A stretch of DNA of 64,000 nucleotides from Ignavibacteria bacterium (GCA_019187405.1 JABAQZ010000007.1:85367-149366); one strand, 5' to 3'; shown: positions 29,201-41,541, counted from the stretch's first letter. Numbers and translations are program-made. The notes: generated from the sequence alone by a model not told the origin.

Positions 29201-31152
29201 GCAGCGCTGAAAATGACAAAGGTACCCGAACAGGAAAATCCGTGGAAATTCTTAAAGTATCTTCCGGTCAGTATTCACAGACTGATTATGATAATACAAT
29301 ATTTTCTTCAAACGGAATTCAACTGTATAATTATCCTGCAGAGTTATTCATTAGATCTTTCGGCAGTAATGCAGAAGAAGCATCCTTTTTCAGTGTAGGT
29401 AATAAGAATGTTTACATTGACGGTGGTCAAAACGGCGGTATAAATATTCTCAAAGTTAAAAAACTTACAGGCGCGATTCTTATGTTTAAAAACCTGAAAA
29501 TGAACGCTGCTTCTTACAATGATTCGCTTGTTAATGTTTTAAATACTTTTGATTCCACCCATTATCTAATGCTGTTAAATGCTTCTTATGTCCCAGGTGG
29601 TATTACGCTTAATGCAAATGCAAAAAATAAACTCAAACAATTCGGAAGCGTTTACTGCGACTCAATTGGTCTTCTTTCTTATTTTCATACATGGAGTCTG
29701 ATAGGATATCTCGGAGCTAATTCATCACAGACTTCCGAAATGTTTGATCCATGCTGCAGACCTGCACCCGGATGCTATTCATGCAATCACTGGACAGAAT
29801 CAATAAGTTCTAAAAATGTTACGTTTTCAAAAACATCAGGAACAGTTTCTACGATAGCCGGACCGGCTCACTCATGGGAAAGTTTTTCATGGACGCAAAC
29901 TCTAACTTCAAACAGCTTCGTAAAATTTGATGTATATGGAATTGATAAATCAAATAACCAGACTCTCTTATTATCTGAGATTCAAACATCGAATTTCAAT
30001 GATTTGTCTTTCGTTAATGCTTATCAGTATCCAAGATTAAAATTCATTGCAAAGTTAAGTATTGATACTGCTGTTGGAACAGCTTCATCCGTTCTCAACT
30101 CTCTTAAGATTAATTATATTAAACCTGCGGAAATAACTTATGTTGTCAATTCACTTGATTTTTCTTCTTCGTATAAGACTAATCAGGAGTTTAAATTTTC
30201 ATGTGATTATTTTAACGCAGGAAATATTGAAATCCCCGGCATAATTACCAACATATACAAAAAATCCGTTAACTCGGCAAACTTACTTTTGTCAGATACA
30301 TTAGCCAAACCATTCCCATACAACATGCAGGCTAAACAGTATTTCAAATTCACTATTCCATATTTCAGAGACAGTATGAAAACGATTGTTGAGTTTAAAC
30401 CTATCGGACAATATAATGATTGTTATACATATAACAACCTTTTAATATTCAGTATGAAAAATGTTTCTCTGAATTCACCTTCAGCCGGTATTATCATCTA
30501 CAGTGACGGAAGCATTTTACACGGAGGCGAAACAGTTAGACAAAATCCTGAAATTAAAATTCAAATTGAAAACCATGACAACCTGCTTCAGTCAGGAAGT
30601 TATCAATCTAACAATCTTTCCATCAGGTTAAATGATGAGGTCATTCCTCTTAACGATAAACGTATTGCTTCTTTGGTTTCAAGCTTATCCAATAAAGAAA
30701 ACAAAGCTGAAAACAAAGCTGAAAACAATAATGGTATAACTATGATGTTTTATCCGCAGCTGCAAAATGGTCAGAATAAAATATCCGTAGTTTATGATGA
30801 CAATACGGGTTATTCTGACTCTGCTGTAGTGGATGTTGTTGTTAACACCGAGTTTTCTGTCAAAGATCTATACAATTTTCCAAATCCGATGAAGTCTGAA
30901 ACTACATTCATCTTTGAAATTACAGGCGCAGATTCTCCCGGTAATAATGTCAGGTTAAAAATTTATACTGTGTCAGGAAAACTTATCAGAGAAATAGAGC
31001 ATCCGGTAGTTATTGGAGTTAATCAGATACTTTGGGACGGTAAAGACAGTGACGGTGATTTAATTGCAAATGGAAATTATTTTTATAAAATCATTGCGGA
31101 TAATGACGAGAAGATCGAAACACAAACTCAAAAACTTGTCATTCTGAGATAA
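26266..31152 (+). CDS. C25-family (gingipain/PorU-like) protease, tandem paralogue
   Basis: A 1628-residue paralogue of the preceding gene with the same order: signal peptide (residues 1-19, ending VNAQ), N-terminal beta-rich region, C25 domain with His629 (FRGHAGSHDWE) and Cys659 (SLTCFTGEN), and a FAM3/ILEI-like segment near 1050-1155 (INILKVKKLTG, LLNASYVPGG, FHTWSLIGYLGA). Then come the Cys cluster DPCCRPAPGCYSCNHW and a FlgD-like T9SS sorting domain (NFPNPMKSET, WDGKDSDGD, ending KLVILR). A linker carries a 12-bp in-frame repeat (KAENKAENN). Both catalytic residues are intact in both copies. Spacing of 24 bp suggests one transcript. A terminator follows. Confidence 0.85.
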   Translation: MKTIFLTLFLFFTVIHVNAQNYNWITPNKTYLKLYIAEDGIYNVSYEDFVNAGITPNFINPATIKLYNKGTELPVYFQGDIDGKFTSGDFFEFYGTRNYGGVTKTYDQNNVVLWTTDEYYDNFSDTNVYWVGWDGSNGLRYSSYNYSVITPYSNQYYFHKLRLEKDTFYSQGENISANDFRFLTSEKFRGEGWFWTTLNSTQSFSDTFSLPQLYTIPQTSTLKLFAYPTNRNTLVLNEHKLEVRINGNLISTLFSNDMNRIDTSISFSSSLLSNISVNNISVTYTFKDSLVSVSSSLKLDFFEISYPRIFKLNSNRMSTSALGIDTVSKLFSVSGFNNLNPLTILDVANNYRITNNTFIADTLKFTGKGNGNFQISNSSSLKKPFRIKQKSVPNLTSVSNGADYLLIYHKLFNSQAEQLRAYRESHDGFRSFKAEIEDIYDIFNYGIENPVAVRNFTKYVYDNWQLPKMSYICLMGRASLDPKKNQTSSSYYINYLPTYGYPPTDGYFANFYIGTFYYYPVVAIGRLPAYYPEEAQSMVDKIIAYENQQPDKWIKNYTYITGGGTTSEQNSHQSKSNSEINTYVLPYPLSGEAHKIYRSDISGNTTFDMKDSLINDINRGTAYLNFRGHAGSHDWEVTLDDPDLLSNGSKLPIILSLTCFTGENSLAYYRGFGERFVYLQNKGAIGFIGTTGWSYAQQGNDYGTHIINTVKFDTARRIGSFTKYAGKRMSVDSNSFNVRHTVNCYSLIGDPAVTLKIPKFPEFSLSSEDYKLSNDFPEVNEDVSFTLYPKNYGLFADSCKIRFELKKNNQNFITIDTIRRNFAHKDSLIFKFNIDTTGVYSITATLDAGNYYPNEIKSNNVLNISLPVKNNSFVALHPVDNSVVSGDSVEFVNLNPLVNSASNSVSIILQLDTTSTFGSAVNRTFMTKITGGVTTKIKTNIPNPVANKVYYWRTNTLINGDSAGWSGVKRFVYVSMSKSSAENDKGTRTGKSVEILKVSSGQYSQTDYDNTIFSSNGIQLYNYPAELFIRSFGSNAEEASFFSVGNKNVYIDGGQNGGINILKVKKLTGAILMFKNLKMNAASYNDSLVNVLNTFDSTHYLMLLNASYVPGGITLNANAKNKLKQFGSVYCDSIGLLSYFHTWSLIGYLGANSSQTSEMFDPCCRPAPGCYSCNHWTESISSKNVTFSKTSGTVSTIAGPAHSWESFSWTQTLTSNSFVKFDVYGIDKSNNQTLLLSEIQTSNFNDLSFVNAYQYPRLKFIAKLSIDTAVGTASSVLNSLKINYIKPAEITYVVNSLDFSSSYKTNQEFKFSCDYFNAGNIEIPGIITNIYKKSVNSANLLLSDTLAKPFPYNMQAKQYFKFTIPYFRDSMKTIVEFKPIGQYNDCYTYNNLLIFSMKNVSLNSPSAGIIIYSDGSILHGGETVRQNPEIKIQIENHDNLLQSGSYQSNNLSIRLNDEVIPLNDKRIASLVSSLSNKENKAENKAENNNGITMMFYPQLQNGQNKISVVYDDNTGYSDSAVVDVVVNTEFSVKDLYNFPNPMKSETTFIFEITGADSPGNNVRLKIYTVSGKLIREIEHPVVIGVNQILWDGKDSDGDLIANGNYFYKIIADNDEKIETQTQKLVILR
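30697..30728 (+). repeat. short in-frame 12-bp repeat within the second C25 gene
   Basis: GAAAACAAAGCT occurs twice in tandem (30697-30708 and 30709-30720) with a partial third copy, encoding ENKAENKAEN. It lies in a linker before the C-terminal sorting domain, where length changes are likely tolerated. The other paralogue lacks it. Confidence 0.85.
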
Positions 31153-31169
31153 ATTATTTCTAAGCTTTG

Positions 31170-31206
31170 AAAAGGGATGCAGAAAATATTCTGTATCCCT
31201 TTTTTC
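31170..31206 (+). terminator. intrinsic terminator after the C25 protease pair
   Basis: A stem of about 12 bp (AAGGGATGCAGA paired with TCTGTATCCCTT, one G-T type mismatch allowed) is followed by a run of T on the plus strand. It lies 17 bp after the stop at 31152 and abuts the end of the convergent glutathione peroxidase gene. Confidence 0.85.
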
Positions 31207-31819
31207 ATTCAAATAAAGTTTTTTCCAAAGCTGAAACCAGTTCATCCGATTCGGGCTTTATGTTACTCCTGAATCTGTAAACTATATCCCCTTTTCTGTC
31301 AATGATAAATTTTTCAAAATTCCATTCGACATCTCCTGCAGGATCAGAATTCTTTGTAAGTCTTTCATAAAGCGGGCTTTGATCTTCTCCAAGAACTTTT
31401 ATCTTATCAAATAGTGTAAAGGTAACATCATATTTCGATTCACAGAATGTCCTGATTTCATCATTTGTACCCGGTTCCTGTCCGCCGAAATCATTGCACG
31501 GAAAACCGAGGATCTCAAATCCCTTTTCTTTATATTTTCGGAAAATATTTTCCAATCCTTCATATTGTTTTGTATAACCGCATTTGGATGCAACATTGAC
31601 AATCAATAACACTTTATCTCTGTAATCCGACAGATTTTTTGATTCACCTTCCATCGTTTTAACGTTTAAATCGTATATGTTTTTGTTCATTTCGGATTTT
31701 GAATTTTGATTGAGTGAATTTTTTCCTGAAGCTGTATTTGAAGGCTGATTATCTGAATTTGAACATCCGGCATATACACAAATTGCCAATATCGGAATAA
31801 TAAGTAATGATGTTTTCAT
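31205..31819 (-). CDS. glutathione peroxidase, lipoprotein form
   Basis: A 204-residue thiol peroxidase of the GPx family, which reduces hydroperoxides, in bacteria usually with thioredoxin. Residues 1-19 form a lipoprotein signal ending in the lipobox YAGC (Cys19). The peroxidatic residue is Cys80 in NVASKCGYT; the resolving-region motif is FPCNDFGGQEPGT with the catalytic Gln, and VEWNFEKF supplies Trp and Asn. It has Cys, not selenocysteine. The lipid anchor and Asn-rich spacer (residues 20-45) place it in the periplasm or outer membrane, unlike the common cytosolic form. Start ATG at 31819. Confidence 0.92.
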   Translation of the reverse strand: MKTSLLIIPILAICVYAGCSNSDNQPSNTASGKNSLNQNSKSEMNKNIYDLNVKTMEGESKNLSDYRDKVLLIVNVASKCGYTKQYEGLENIFRKYKEKGFEILGFPCNDFGGQEPGTNDEIRTFCESKYDVTFTLFDKIKVLGEDQSPLYERLTKNSDPAGDVEWNFEKFIIDRKGDIVYRFRSNIKPESDELVSALEKTLFE

Positions 31820-31846
31820 TTTAAAGAAATTTTAATTTATTCTAAA

Positions 31847-33352
31847 TCATATCAAATCATTATTCGCTTCTTCATCTTTTATTTCTCGCAAAGATTTTTC
31901 ACTGCTTGCAACTACAACGCATGCAAGTGAATCTGCAATAACATTTGGCACAGTCCTGCACATATCGAGCAGCCTGTCAACACCGATTATCAACGCAATC
32001 CCCTCTTCGGGAACTCCAACTGATTTCAAAACTATGATAAGCATTATCAATCCTACTCCCGGAACAGGCGCCGTACCTACTGCCGCTAATGCAGCAGTAA
32101 GGACAATTGTAAGCTGCTGTGTCAGATTTAAATCAAATCCGTAAACTTGCGCAATGAACATAGCCGCAACCGCCTGATACAATGCCGTACCATCCATGTT
32201 AACTGTAGTACCAAGAGGAAGTACAAAACTTGCTATCCTGTTTGGCACGCCGAGTTTCTTTTCACAAATATCCATTGTAACAGGCAGCGTTGCCGCGGAA
32301 GAGCTTGTCGAAAATGCAACGGCAATTACCTGTCTCTGTGTCTTAAAAAATTTTACAACGGGAAATTTCGTGAATATTTTCAACAATGCCGGATACTCGA
32401 CAAATGTCAAAATTGTCAAGCCAAGTATTACGGTTAAAGAATAAAGCAGCAGAGTCTGAAGTATGCTGAATCCGAATTCTGCTACGGTTGCTGCTATCAG
32501 CGTAAACACCGCATAAGGAGCAATATACATTACTTTTTCTACCATCAATATCATTGCATTACCGAGTCCTTCAAAAAAATCGATTACAACTTTTGCTTTT
32601 TCTGTTTTGAGCTGTGAAAGGAATATTCCCGTCATAATTGCAAAAAATACAATCTGCAGAAAATCTCCTTCGCTTATTGCCTTAAATGGATTCCTGGGTA
32701 CAATGTTCACCAGAAAATCAACAATATTCATTGAGACATTTTGATCAATTTTACTTTGTGCATCTTCCTGAAATGTTTCTAACAGCCTCTTCTTATTTTC
32801 CTCCGGCATGAATTTACCCGGTTGAATTATGTTTGCACATATTAATCCGATTGTAATGGCTATCACAGCAGTCATTGCATAAAACGCTATGGTTTTACCT
32901 CCGATTTTTGCAATGTGCTTGAGATCGGATAATGACGATGCTCCGGCAATTAACGAAGCCAGAACCAAAGGAACAGCTATCATTGTTAACAGCTTAATAA
33001 ACAAGTCCCCTATAGGTTTTAGCAGTAAAGCAATTGTTTTAACTTTACTGACTTCGACGACATCGCTAAGTATTTTTTTGTTTCCGTCTGGAAAAATAAT
33101 TTCAATCTTAAGTCCGGAAATTTCCTTTTTGTTTTTAAGTAAACTGAAATATTTAATAATTGATAACTGTGAATTGCCGTCAAATTTATTTATAACTGAA
33201 TCTTTTTTAATGAAGGAAACTTCATTCCAGTTTTCAGCAGTATATTCTTCCAATATGGTCTTTATCTGTATCTTGCGCTGATTTACATGAAATATCGATC
33301 CAAATACCGCGCCGAGAATTAATGCCAATACTATTTGAGTATGAAGTTTCAT
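31847..33352 (-). CDS. dicarboxylate/amino acid:cation symporter (DAACS/SDF family)
   Basis: A 501-residue inner-membrane symporter that takes up acidic amino acids or C4-dicarboxylates with Na+ or H+. Hallmarks are the serine-rich reentrant loop STSSSAATLPVT, the NMDGT motif (PLGTTVNMDGTALYQ) and the second loop region TAPVPGVGLIML. After the first helix (residues 4-22) there is an extra polar segment of about 75 residues before IALLLKPIGDLF, larger than in compact members such as GltPh. Its ATG overlaps the stop of the P-type ATPase gene by 4 bp (ATGA), so the two are translationally coupled. Confidence 0.93.
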   Translation of the reverse strand: MKLHTQIVLALILGAVFGSIFHVNQRKIQIKTILEEYTAENWNEVSFIKKDSVINKFDGNSQLSIIKYFSLLKNKKEISGLKIEIIFPDGNKKILSDVVEVSKVKTIALLLKPIGDLFIKLLTMIAVPLVLASLIAGASSLSDLKHIAKIGGKTIAFYAMTAVIAITIGLICANIIQPGKFMPEENKKRLLETFQEDAQSKIDQNVSMNIVDFLVNIVPRNPFKAISEGDFLQIVFFAIMTGIFLSQLKTEKAKVVIDFFEGLGNAMILMVEKVMYIAPYAVFTLIAATVAEFGFSILQTLLLYSLTVILGLTILTFVEYPALLKIFTKFPVVKFFKTQRQVIAVAFSTSSSAATLPVTMDICEKKLGVPNRIASFVLPLGTTVNMDGTALYQAVAAMFIAQVYGFDLNLTQQLTIVLTAALAAVGTAPVPGVGLIMLIIVLKSVGVPEEGIALIIGVDRLLDMCRTVPNVIADSLACVVVASSEKSLREIKDEEANNDLI

Positions 33353-35787
33353 TTCACATGATTATTTAATTTGAAAAATCTTAACCTCAGCCGCTGAAGC
33401 ACAAATAAGACTGCCGAACTTATTAAACTAATTGTCAGTATTATAGGCCATAAATCCTTCCTTATATATTCAATTTCATAGAATAATTTAATGTAATAAA
33501 TAATACCGCTGTTTATGCCTGTCGATGCAAGAAAAATGAAAAGCAGAAGTATCATAAATCCGTAAAGCAGGTAAGTCAGTTGTTCTTTGTTAATTTCATA
33601 TTTAACAAGCACGATAGAAAAATAATTGGCTATGTTTGTAATTATCATTATCGTCAGCATGACCATCTGCAGCTCTGTCTCTGATACTCCATGTCTTTTC
33701 TGCACGAATGCAATTCCTGAATATCCCGCTGCTACTATGATCAGTGCGGATAATAAAACAAATGATATCAGATCTTTCATGAAATGTTTTGTCTTTTCAG
33801 TATTGGTATTTTTTAATGCAATTATAAATGCCGGCAGTCCTATCCCGAAAATATTTATTAGCGAAACCCTTCTCGGTGTGAGCGGAAACTCAAGCAAAAA
33901 GAAAATTGATAACAGCGATATATATATAACAAAAAAGTTTTTTGTAATGAATAATTTCCCAACGGATTTTACTGAATTAACAATCCTGTTCCCCTCTTCA
34001 AATATTGATGGGAGCAGTGAAAATTTGTTTTTTAGAAGTACAATATCCGCAACTTCCTTTGTTATTGCACTGCCTTCTTCCATTGCGATTCCCATATCGG
34101 ATTCTTTTATTGCAGGAAGATCGTTTACTCCGTCGCCTATCATGGCTGTGTAAATTTTTTCTTTCTTTAGCGATTTAATTATGCGAAGCTTATGCTCCGG
34201 TTTTAATCTTGCAAATACTGTTTTGCTCATTACCGTAACAGCTAAATCACTATCGCCGATTTTATCCAGATCATTTCCCGTTATGAGCTCATTATCTGAT
34301 ATATTCCAACCGATTTGATTTGCAACCTCCTGAACGGCTTTTGCCGAATCGCCCGATAATATTTTGATTTTGATGTCATTATCTTCAAATAGTTTAATTG
34401 CATCAAATACATCATCTCTGATAATATCTTTAATCGATATTATGCATAAAGGTGTAATATCAGTTGAAGCGGAAGAAACTGCCGTTTGCTCAAGGTCAAT
34501 TTTATTACTGAGAGTTCCGAAAAGCAGATTTCTGTATATCTGAAGATTACTTTTTTCAAACTGATTTATTGCTTCCTTTTTTTGAAAGTCGCTTGTTCTC
34601 TCAATTAAAACATCAAACGCTCCAAGTATGTAAGTTTGTACCGATTCACCGACTTGCATTTTTATGATACTCAATTTTCTTTCCGAGTTAAATGGGTATT
34701 CATCAACAAGTTTATAATCATCATAATAGCTGAATTCAGTCAGTGCAATTGCGGTGGCATTTTTATCTGTAGTTAAATGAGCATACGTGCCGATCAGCAT
34801 CTTAATATTTTCTTCAGTTAGTCCCGAGTCAAGGACAGTTAACTTATGAACGCTAAGCTTGTTTTGAGTAAGTGTGCCTGTCTTATCTGTACAGACAATC
34901 TGCACGTTTGAAAAAGATTCGATGGCATTTAGCTTTTGTATAATTGCTCCAAGTTTGCTGATCCTGAAAACGCCGAGTGCAAATGTAATTGTCGCAGTAA
35001 GCACAAGCCCCTGAGGAACAAGCGATATTAATATTGTGGATACCTTTCGTACAAAATCCGCCGTGAACCCGGATTGATCAAAAAGAATCTCAAGCAAAAC
35101 CAATACGATAGCAATGGCAAATAAAATTTTTACAATCAAATTTATTCTCTTTTGTAGAGGAGTAAGATCAAACTTATATTTTTTTGCCGTGCTTGTAATT
35201 TGTGCAGCAAAGCTATCGTCTCCGATCTTTTCGGCAGTATAATACCCGTTCCCTGAAATGCAAAAACTTCCCGATAAAATCTCATCATTCTCTTTTTTCT
35301 GAATCGGATTGGATTCTCCGGTAAGAAGTGATTCGTCAATCTCGAGCCGGTTTGACAATAATACTTGTCCGTCAACTACTACCTGATCGCCTCTGCTGAT
35401 TTTTATCACGTCATCCTTTACGATTTCTGCTGGTTCAATCTGTACATCGATTCCGTTTCTGACAACGGTAACCTCCTTTTTTAAAAGCAGATTTACTTTA
35501 TCCAGAGCTTTCTTTGCTCTGATTTCCTGATAAATTCCGAGAAATGTATTTATAAATGCAATTGTAAGTATTCCTATACTGTCGAGAACTAATCTTTGGT
35601 CGGATGATTTTAAATAAAAGTAGAGAAGGAAAATAATTATTGATAAAATTACAAGATTAAATACAGAAAAAATATTTTCGATAAATATTTCGCTTATCGT
35701 TTTTGTTTTCGGCTTGGAAGATCGATTCTGCAAACCGCGATGAATTCTATCGGAAACTTCAGCCGTACTTAGACCCTGTATTATCAA
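33349..35787 (-). CDS. P-type cation-transporting ATPase (CtpE-like)
   Basis: An 812-residue P-type ATPase. The actuator domain has LLTGES, the phosphorylation motif is CTDKTGTLT with Asp301, and the hinge motif is MIGDGVNDLPAIKESDMGIAM. The M4 segment is SLVPQGLVLTATITFALG, whose P(Q/E)GL signature resembles CtpE-type ATPases, reported to move Ca2+, rather than heavy-metal pumps; there is no N-terminal metal-binding domain and no CPC motif. About ten membrane helices are visible, four of them in the C-terminal 170 residues. The ion is inferred, not shown. It forms a two-gene operon with the symporter downstream. Confidence 0.88.
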   Translation of the reverse strand: MIIQGLSTAEVSDRIHRGLQNRSSKPKTKTISEIFIENIFSVFNLVILSIIIFLLYFYLKSSDQRLVLDSIGILTIAFINTFLGIYQEIRAKKALDKVNLLLKKEVTVVRNGIDVQIEPAEIVKDDVIKISRGDQVVVDGQVLLSNRLEIDESLLTGESNPIQKKENDEILSGSFCISGNGYYTAEKIGDDSFAAQITSTAKKYKFDLTPLQKRINLIVKILFAIAIVLVLLEILFDQSGFTADFVRKVSTILISLVPQGLVLTATITFALGVFRISKLGAIIQKLNAIESFSNVQIVCTDKTGTLTQNKLSVHKLTVLDSGLTEENIKMLIGTYAHLTTDKNATAIALTEFSYYDDYKLVDEYPFNSERKLSIIKMQVGESVQTYILGAFDVLIERTSDFQKKEAINQFEKSNLQIYRNLLFGTLSNKIDLEQTAVSSASTDITPLCIISIKDIIRDDVFDAIKLFEDNDIKIKILSGDSAKAVQEVANQIGWNISDNELITGNDLDKIGDSDLAVTVMSKTVFARLKPEHKLRIIKSLKKEKIYTAMIGDGVNDLPAIKESDMGIAMEEGSAITKEVADIVLLKNKFSLLPSIFEEGNRIVNSVKSVGKLFITKNFFVIYISLLSIFFLLEFPLTPRRVSLINIFGIGLPAFIIALKNTNTEKTKHFMKDLISFVLLSALIIVAAGYSGIAFVQKRHGVSETELQMVMLTIMIITNIANYFSIVLVKYEINKEQLTYLLYGFMILLLFIFLASTGINSGIIYYIKLFYEIEYIRKDLWPIILTISLISSAVLFVLQRLRLRFFKLNNHVK

Positions 35788-35864
35788 ATATTATTAAATG
35801 TTTCCAGCAAATTATTAAATTTCCTTTTTAAAGGATATATCCGAATAATTCTTGCTGAATAAAA

Positions 35865-35896
35865 AAAACATTACCCTGTTGTTTGAGTAATGTTTT
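35865..35896 (-). terminator. intrinsic terminator downstream of the small lipoprotein gene
   Basis: A perfect 10-bp stem (AAAACATTAC / GTAATGTTTT) with a 12-base loop. Read on the minus strand it is followed by a run of T (the A-run at 35861-35868). It lies between the lipoprotein stop and the ATPase start, separating the two transcripts. Confidence 0.8.
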
Positions 35897-35932
35897 CTTT
35901 AAATAATCTTAATGAAGTCAGTCTGTGATAAA

Positions 35933-36352
35933 CTATTTTGTCAGGCTTTTCTTATTTCCTGTAAGATATACCGTCAGTTCAATGGACTTCTTTGATCTAT
36001 TGTTGATTTCCACTGAATACAAAGCGATATTAGACGCGCTGCAGTTTATCAACATTAATAAATCATCCGCATATCCGATTATCTCGAGTGATTTGTCAAG
36101 CTCTTTGCAGTTATCAAAATAAATCCAGTCAATTATCTTGAAACCTGTATTTTCATAATTCAAATAATACTTTTCGCCGGGCATCAGTTTCAGATTTAAT
36201 TTCAATGGAATCTTTCCGCTGATTTCTGAACTTTCAGTATCTTGTGCTTCTTGTGAATTGACTCCAAATTGTGAATTTTGATTTCCGCATCCGGTAAATA
36301 TAATAAGAAATAATAAAAGTGCGCTTGCGAGTGTTAATGATATATATCTCAT
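35933..36352 (-). CDS. small lipoprotein, function unknown
   Basis: A 139-residue predicted lipoprotein: a hydrophobic signal (residues 4-20) ending in the lipobox FTGC. The mature part has an Asn/Gln/Ser-rich spacer and a beta-rich domain (LKLMPGEKYYLNYENTG, LMLINCSASNIALYSVEIN). I do not recognise a family. It is a single-gene unit with its own terminator. Confidence 0.7.
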   Translation of the reverse strand: MRYISLTLASALLLFLIIFTGCGNQNSQFGVNSQEAQDTESSEISGKIPLKLNLKLMPGEKYYLNYENTGFKIIDWIYFDNCKELDKSLEIIGYADDLLMLINCSASNIALYSVEINNRSKKSIELTVYLTGNKKSLTK

Positions 36353-36553
36353 TTTCTTAATTTCCTTTCTTTTTTTATTTAAGTTTTATTAATAATTTTT
36401 AATTAATAATTTGCATTCCATAAACCTGTTTAAACTTCTTAATTTTCATTTTTTTTTCAAATAGGTTGATTTACCGATAAAGTATGGGGGAATACATATA
36501 TTAAGTTTATTTATATACTCATACTAATTATCTAATTTTTAAAATTTTATTGA

Positions 36554-39739
<3,186 letters not shown>

Positions 39740-39747
<8 letters not shown>

Positions 39748-40480
39748 TTTTATTTGCTAAATTAAGATCTTCTTCTGTATCAACGGAAAAAGAATCCTTA
39801 TTTGTAATTATAACTTTTATCTTCTCATGATTTTCCAAAATTCTAAGCTGTTCAAGTTTTTCAGCTTCTTCAAGTTTCCCCTTTTTCATTTTGCAAAATG
39901 CCAATAAAAATTTTTTCCTGAATACATATAATCCAATGTGTTTATAATATGCCGTTTCTGTTATCCCTTTTGATTTTTTTACAGTCTGATTCAGATAATA
40001 TGGAATGCAGCTCCTTGAAAAATACAGAGCATATCCGTCTTTATCTAAAACAACCTTTACTTTGTTTATATTACTTAAATCTGATTTATCTTTAATCCTT
40101 ACTGCAAGCGTTGAGACATTAAGTTTTCTGTCGTCAATCAAGGGTCTTACAGCCCTGTCAATGTTTTCAGGATCAATAAAAGGTTCATCTCCCTGAATGT
40201 TTACTACAATGTTACAATTTATTTTAGCTGCTGCTTCGCAAATCCTGTCCGATCCTGACTGATGTTTCGCTGATGTCAATATTGCAATTCCACCATAGCT
40301 GTTCACACACTCCTCAATTCGTTTGTCATCAGTTGCCACAATCACTTTATCAAGCAATTTTGATTTCAAAGCTTGTTCATAAACTCTTACAATCATCGGC
40401 TTTCCCTTTATTAGAGAAAGAGGTTTTCCGGGTAATCTGACTGATGCATATCTTGACGGAATAACTCCGATGATTTTCAT
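39740..40480 (-). CDS. kdsB: 3-deoxy-manno-octulosonate cytidylyltransferase
   Basis: A 246-residue enzyme that activates Kdo as CMP-Kdo for the lipopolysaccharide inner core. Diagnostic motifs: IGVIPSRYASVRLPGKPL (CTP-binding), VVNIQGDEPFIDPENI and YFSRSCIPY. It implies an outer membrane with Kdo-containing lipopolysaccharide. Start overlaps the gatC stop by 4 bp. Confidence 0.96.
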
Positions 40481-40767
40481 TTATCTATCACTTTCGGCAC
40501 TTTAAAAAACTTACCTGTCTTGGATGGAGCATTGCTTAATGCCAATTCAGTATCCATGCTCTGCTTTACTTTATCCTCTCTCGATACATTTTCCGTTTCA
40601 TTTATATTTTCGAGTGGATTAACTTTTTCAAGATCAAGTTCATTCAACTTATCAATATATTCCAGGATTTTATTTAAGTCACCGCGCAGTTTTTCCATTT
40701 CTCTCTCATTGAATTTCAATTTTGCCAATAATGCAATTTTTTCAACGTCTTTAATACTGACTGCCAT
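40477..40767 (-). CDS. gatC: aspartyl/glutamyl-tRNA amidotransferase subunit C
   Basis: A 96-residue GatC: VSIKDVEKIALLAKLKFNE at the N-terminus and a central DLEKVNPLENINE and LSNAPSKTGKFFKVPKVID tail. It stabilises the GatA-GatB complex that transamidates Glu-tRNA(Gln) or Asp-tRNA(Asn). gatA and gatB are not in the window. It lies 3 bp after plsC. Confidence 0.95.
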   Translation of the reverse strand: MAVSIKDVEKIALLAKLKFNEREMEKLRGDLNKILEYIDKLNELDLEKVNPLENINETENVSREDKVKQSMDTELALSNAPSKTGKFFKVPKVIDK

Positions 40768-40770
40768 TTT

Positions 40771-41484
40771 CTACAATTTATATTTATTCAAATTTGCTAA
40801 AATTATTTCTTTAATTTCTTCAAGTTGAGCTTTGTCTTTTTTGTAATTTTCAGGTTTGCCGAATACTACTTTCACATTCCCTGATTTAATTTTAAATTTA
40901 TTTCTTGGCATAATTCCGGCTGAACCGATTATCGCAGTCGGTATTAGCGGGACTTTTGCTTCATCTGCAAGCACGAGCATTCCTCTCTTGAATTCACCAG
41001 TATTCCCGTCAGTACTCCTTGTTCCTTCCGGAAAAATTACAACCGATATTCCCGCTAAAACCTTTTTCGCGCTGTTCTTTAAAGTTCTCATTGCATCTCT
41101 TGCCTTTTCCCTGCTGATTGGAATGTATTTTCCCAGATACATACCCCAGCCGAGTATAGGTATTTTTGTCAGTGTATCCTTATAAATAAATCTCACATTA
41201 TTCGGTATTGCTTTCATGAGTATCGGAATATCAAAGTAGCTGGCATGATTTGATATAAAAATGTAATTATCATTTTTATCAAGCAGCTCCTTTCCTAAAA
41301 CTTCCGTCTTAACTCCTGCAATCAGTAATATGCCGCCTCCAAAAGCTTTTGAAAGATAATGTGTTATTTTCCCTTTTCTGTCAAAAGGGCTTACAAGTAT
41401 TGTTAATATTGCGATAATTATACAATGAATGGAGATTAAAACGGCTTTGATAAATGTTATCACGGGCTTAAAATAATTAATCAA
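40771..41484 (-). CDS. plsC: 1-acyl-sn-glycerol-3-phosphate acyltransferase
   Basis: A 237-residue membrane-associated acyltransferase making phosphatidate from lysophosphatidate. Motif I is SNHASYFDIP (H-X4-D), motif III is IFPEGTRS, and IPLIPTAIIGSAG near residue 185 is motif IV. One or two N-terminal membrane helices (residues 5-35). First gene of the five-gene minus-strand operon; the divergent GNAT gene starts 57 bp away, so the operon promoter probably lies in that gap. Confidence 0.93.
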   Translation of the reverse strand: MINYFKPVITFIKAVLISIHCIIIAILTILVSPFDRKGKITHYLSKAFGGGILLIAGVKTEVLGKELLDKNDNYIFISNHASYFDIPILMKAIPNNVRFIYKDTLTKIPILGWGMYLGKYIPISREKARDAMRTLKNSAKKVLAGISVVIFPEGTRSTDGNTGEFKRGMLVLADEAKVPLIPTAIIGSAGIMPRNKFKIKSGNVKVVFGKPENYKKDKAQLEEIKEIILANLNKYKL

Positions 41485-41541
41485 TAATTTTATTGAAAGT
41501 TAAATATAAACTATCCATATTTTTATAATTAAATTTATTGT

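Noticed and set aside
33626..34153. 175-codon plus-strand ORF inside the P-type ATPase gene
   Set aside because: Antisense to the conserved hinge motif region; composition follows the codon structure of the real gene.
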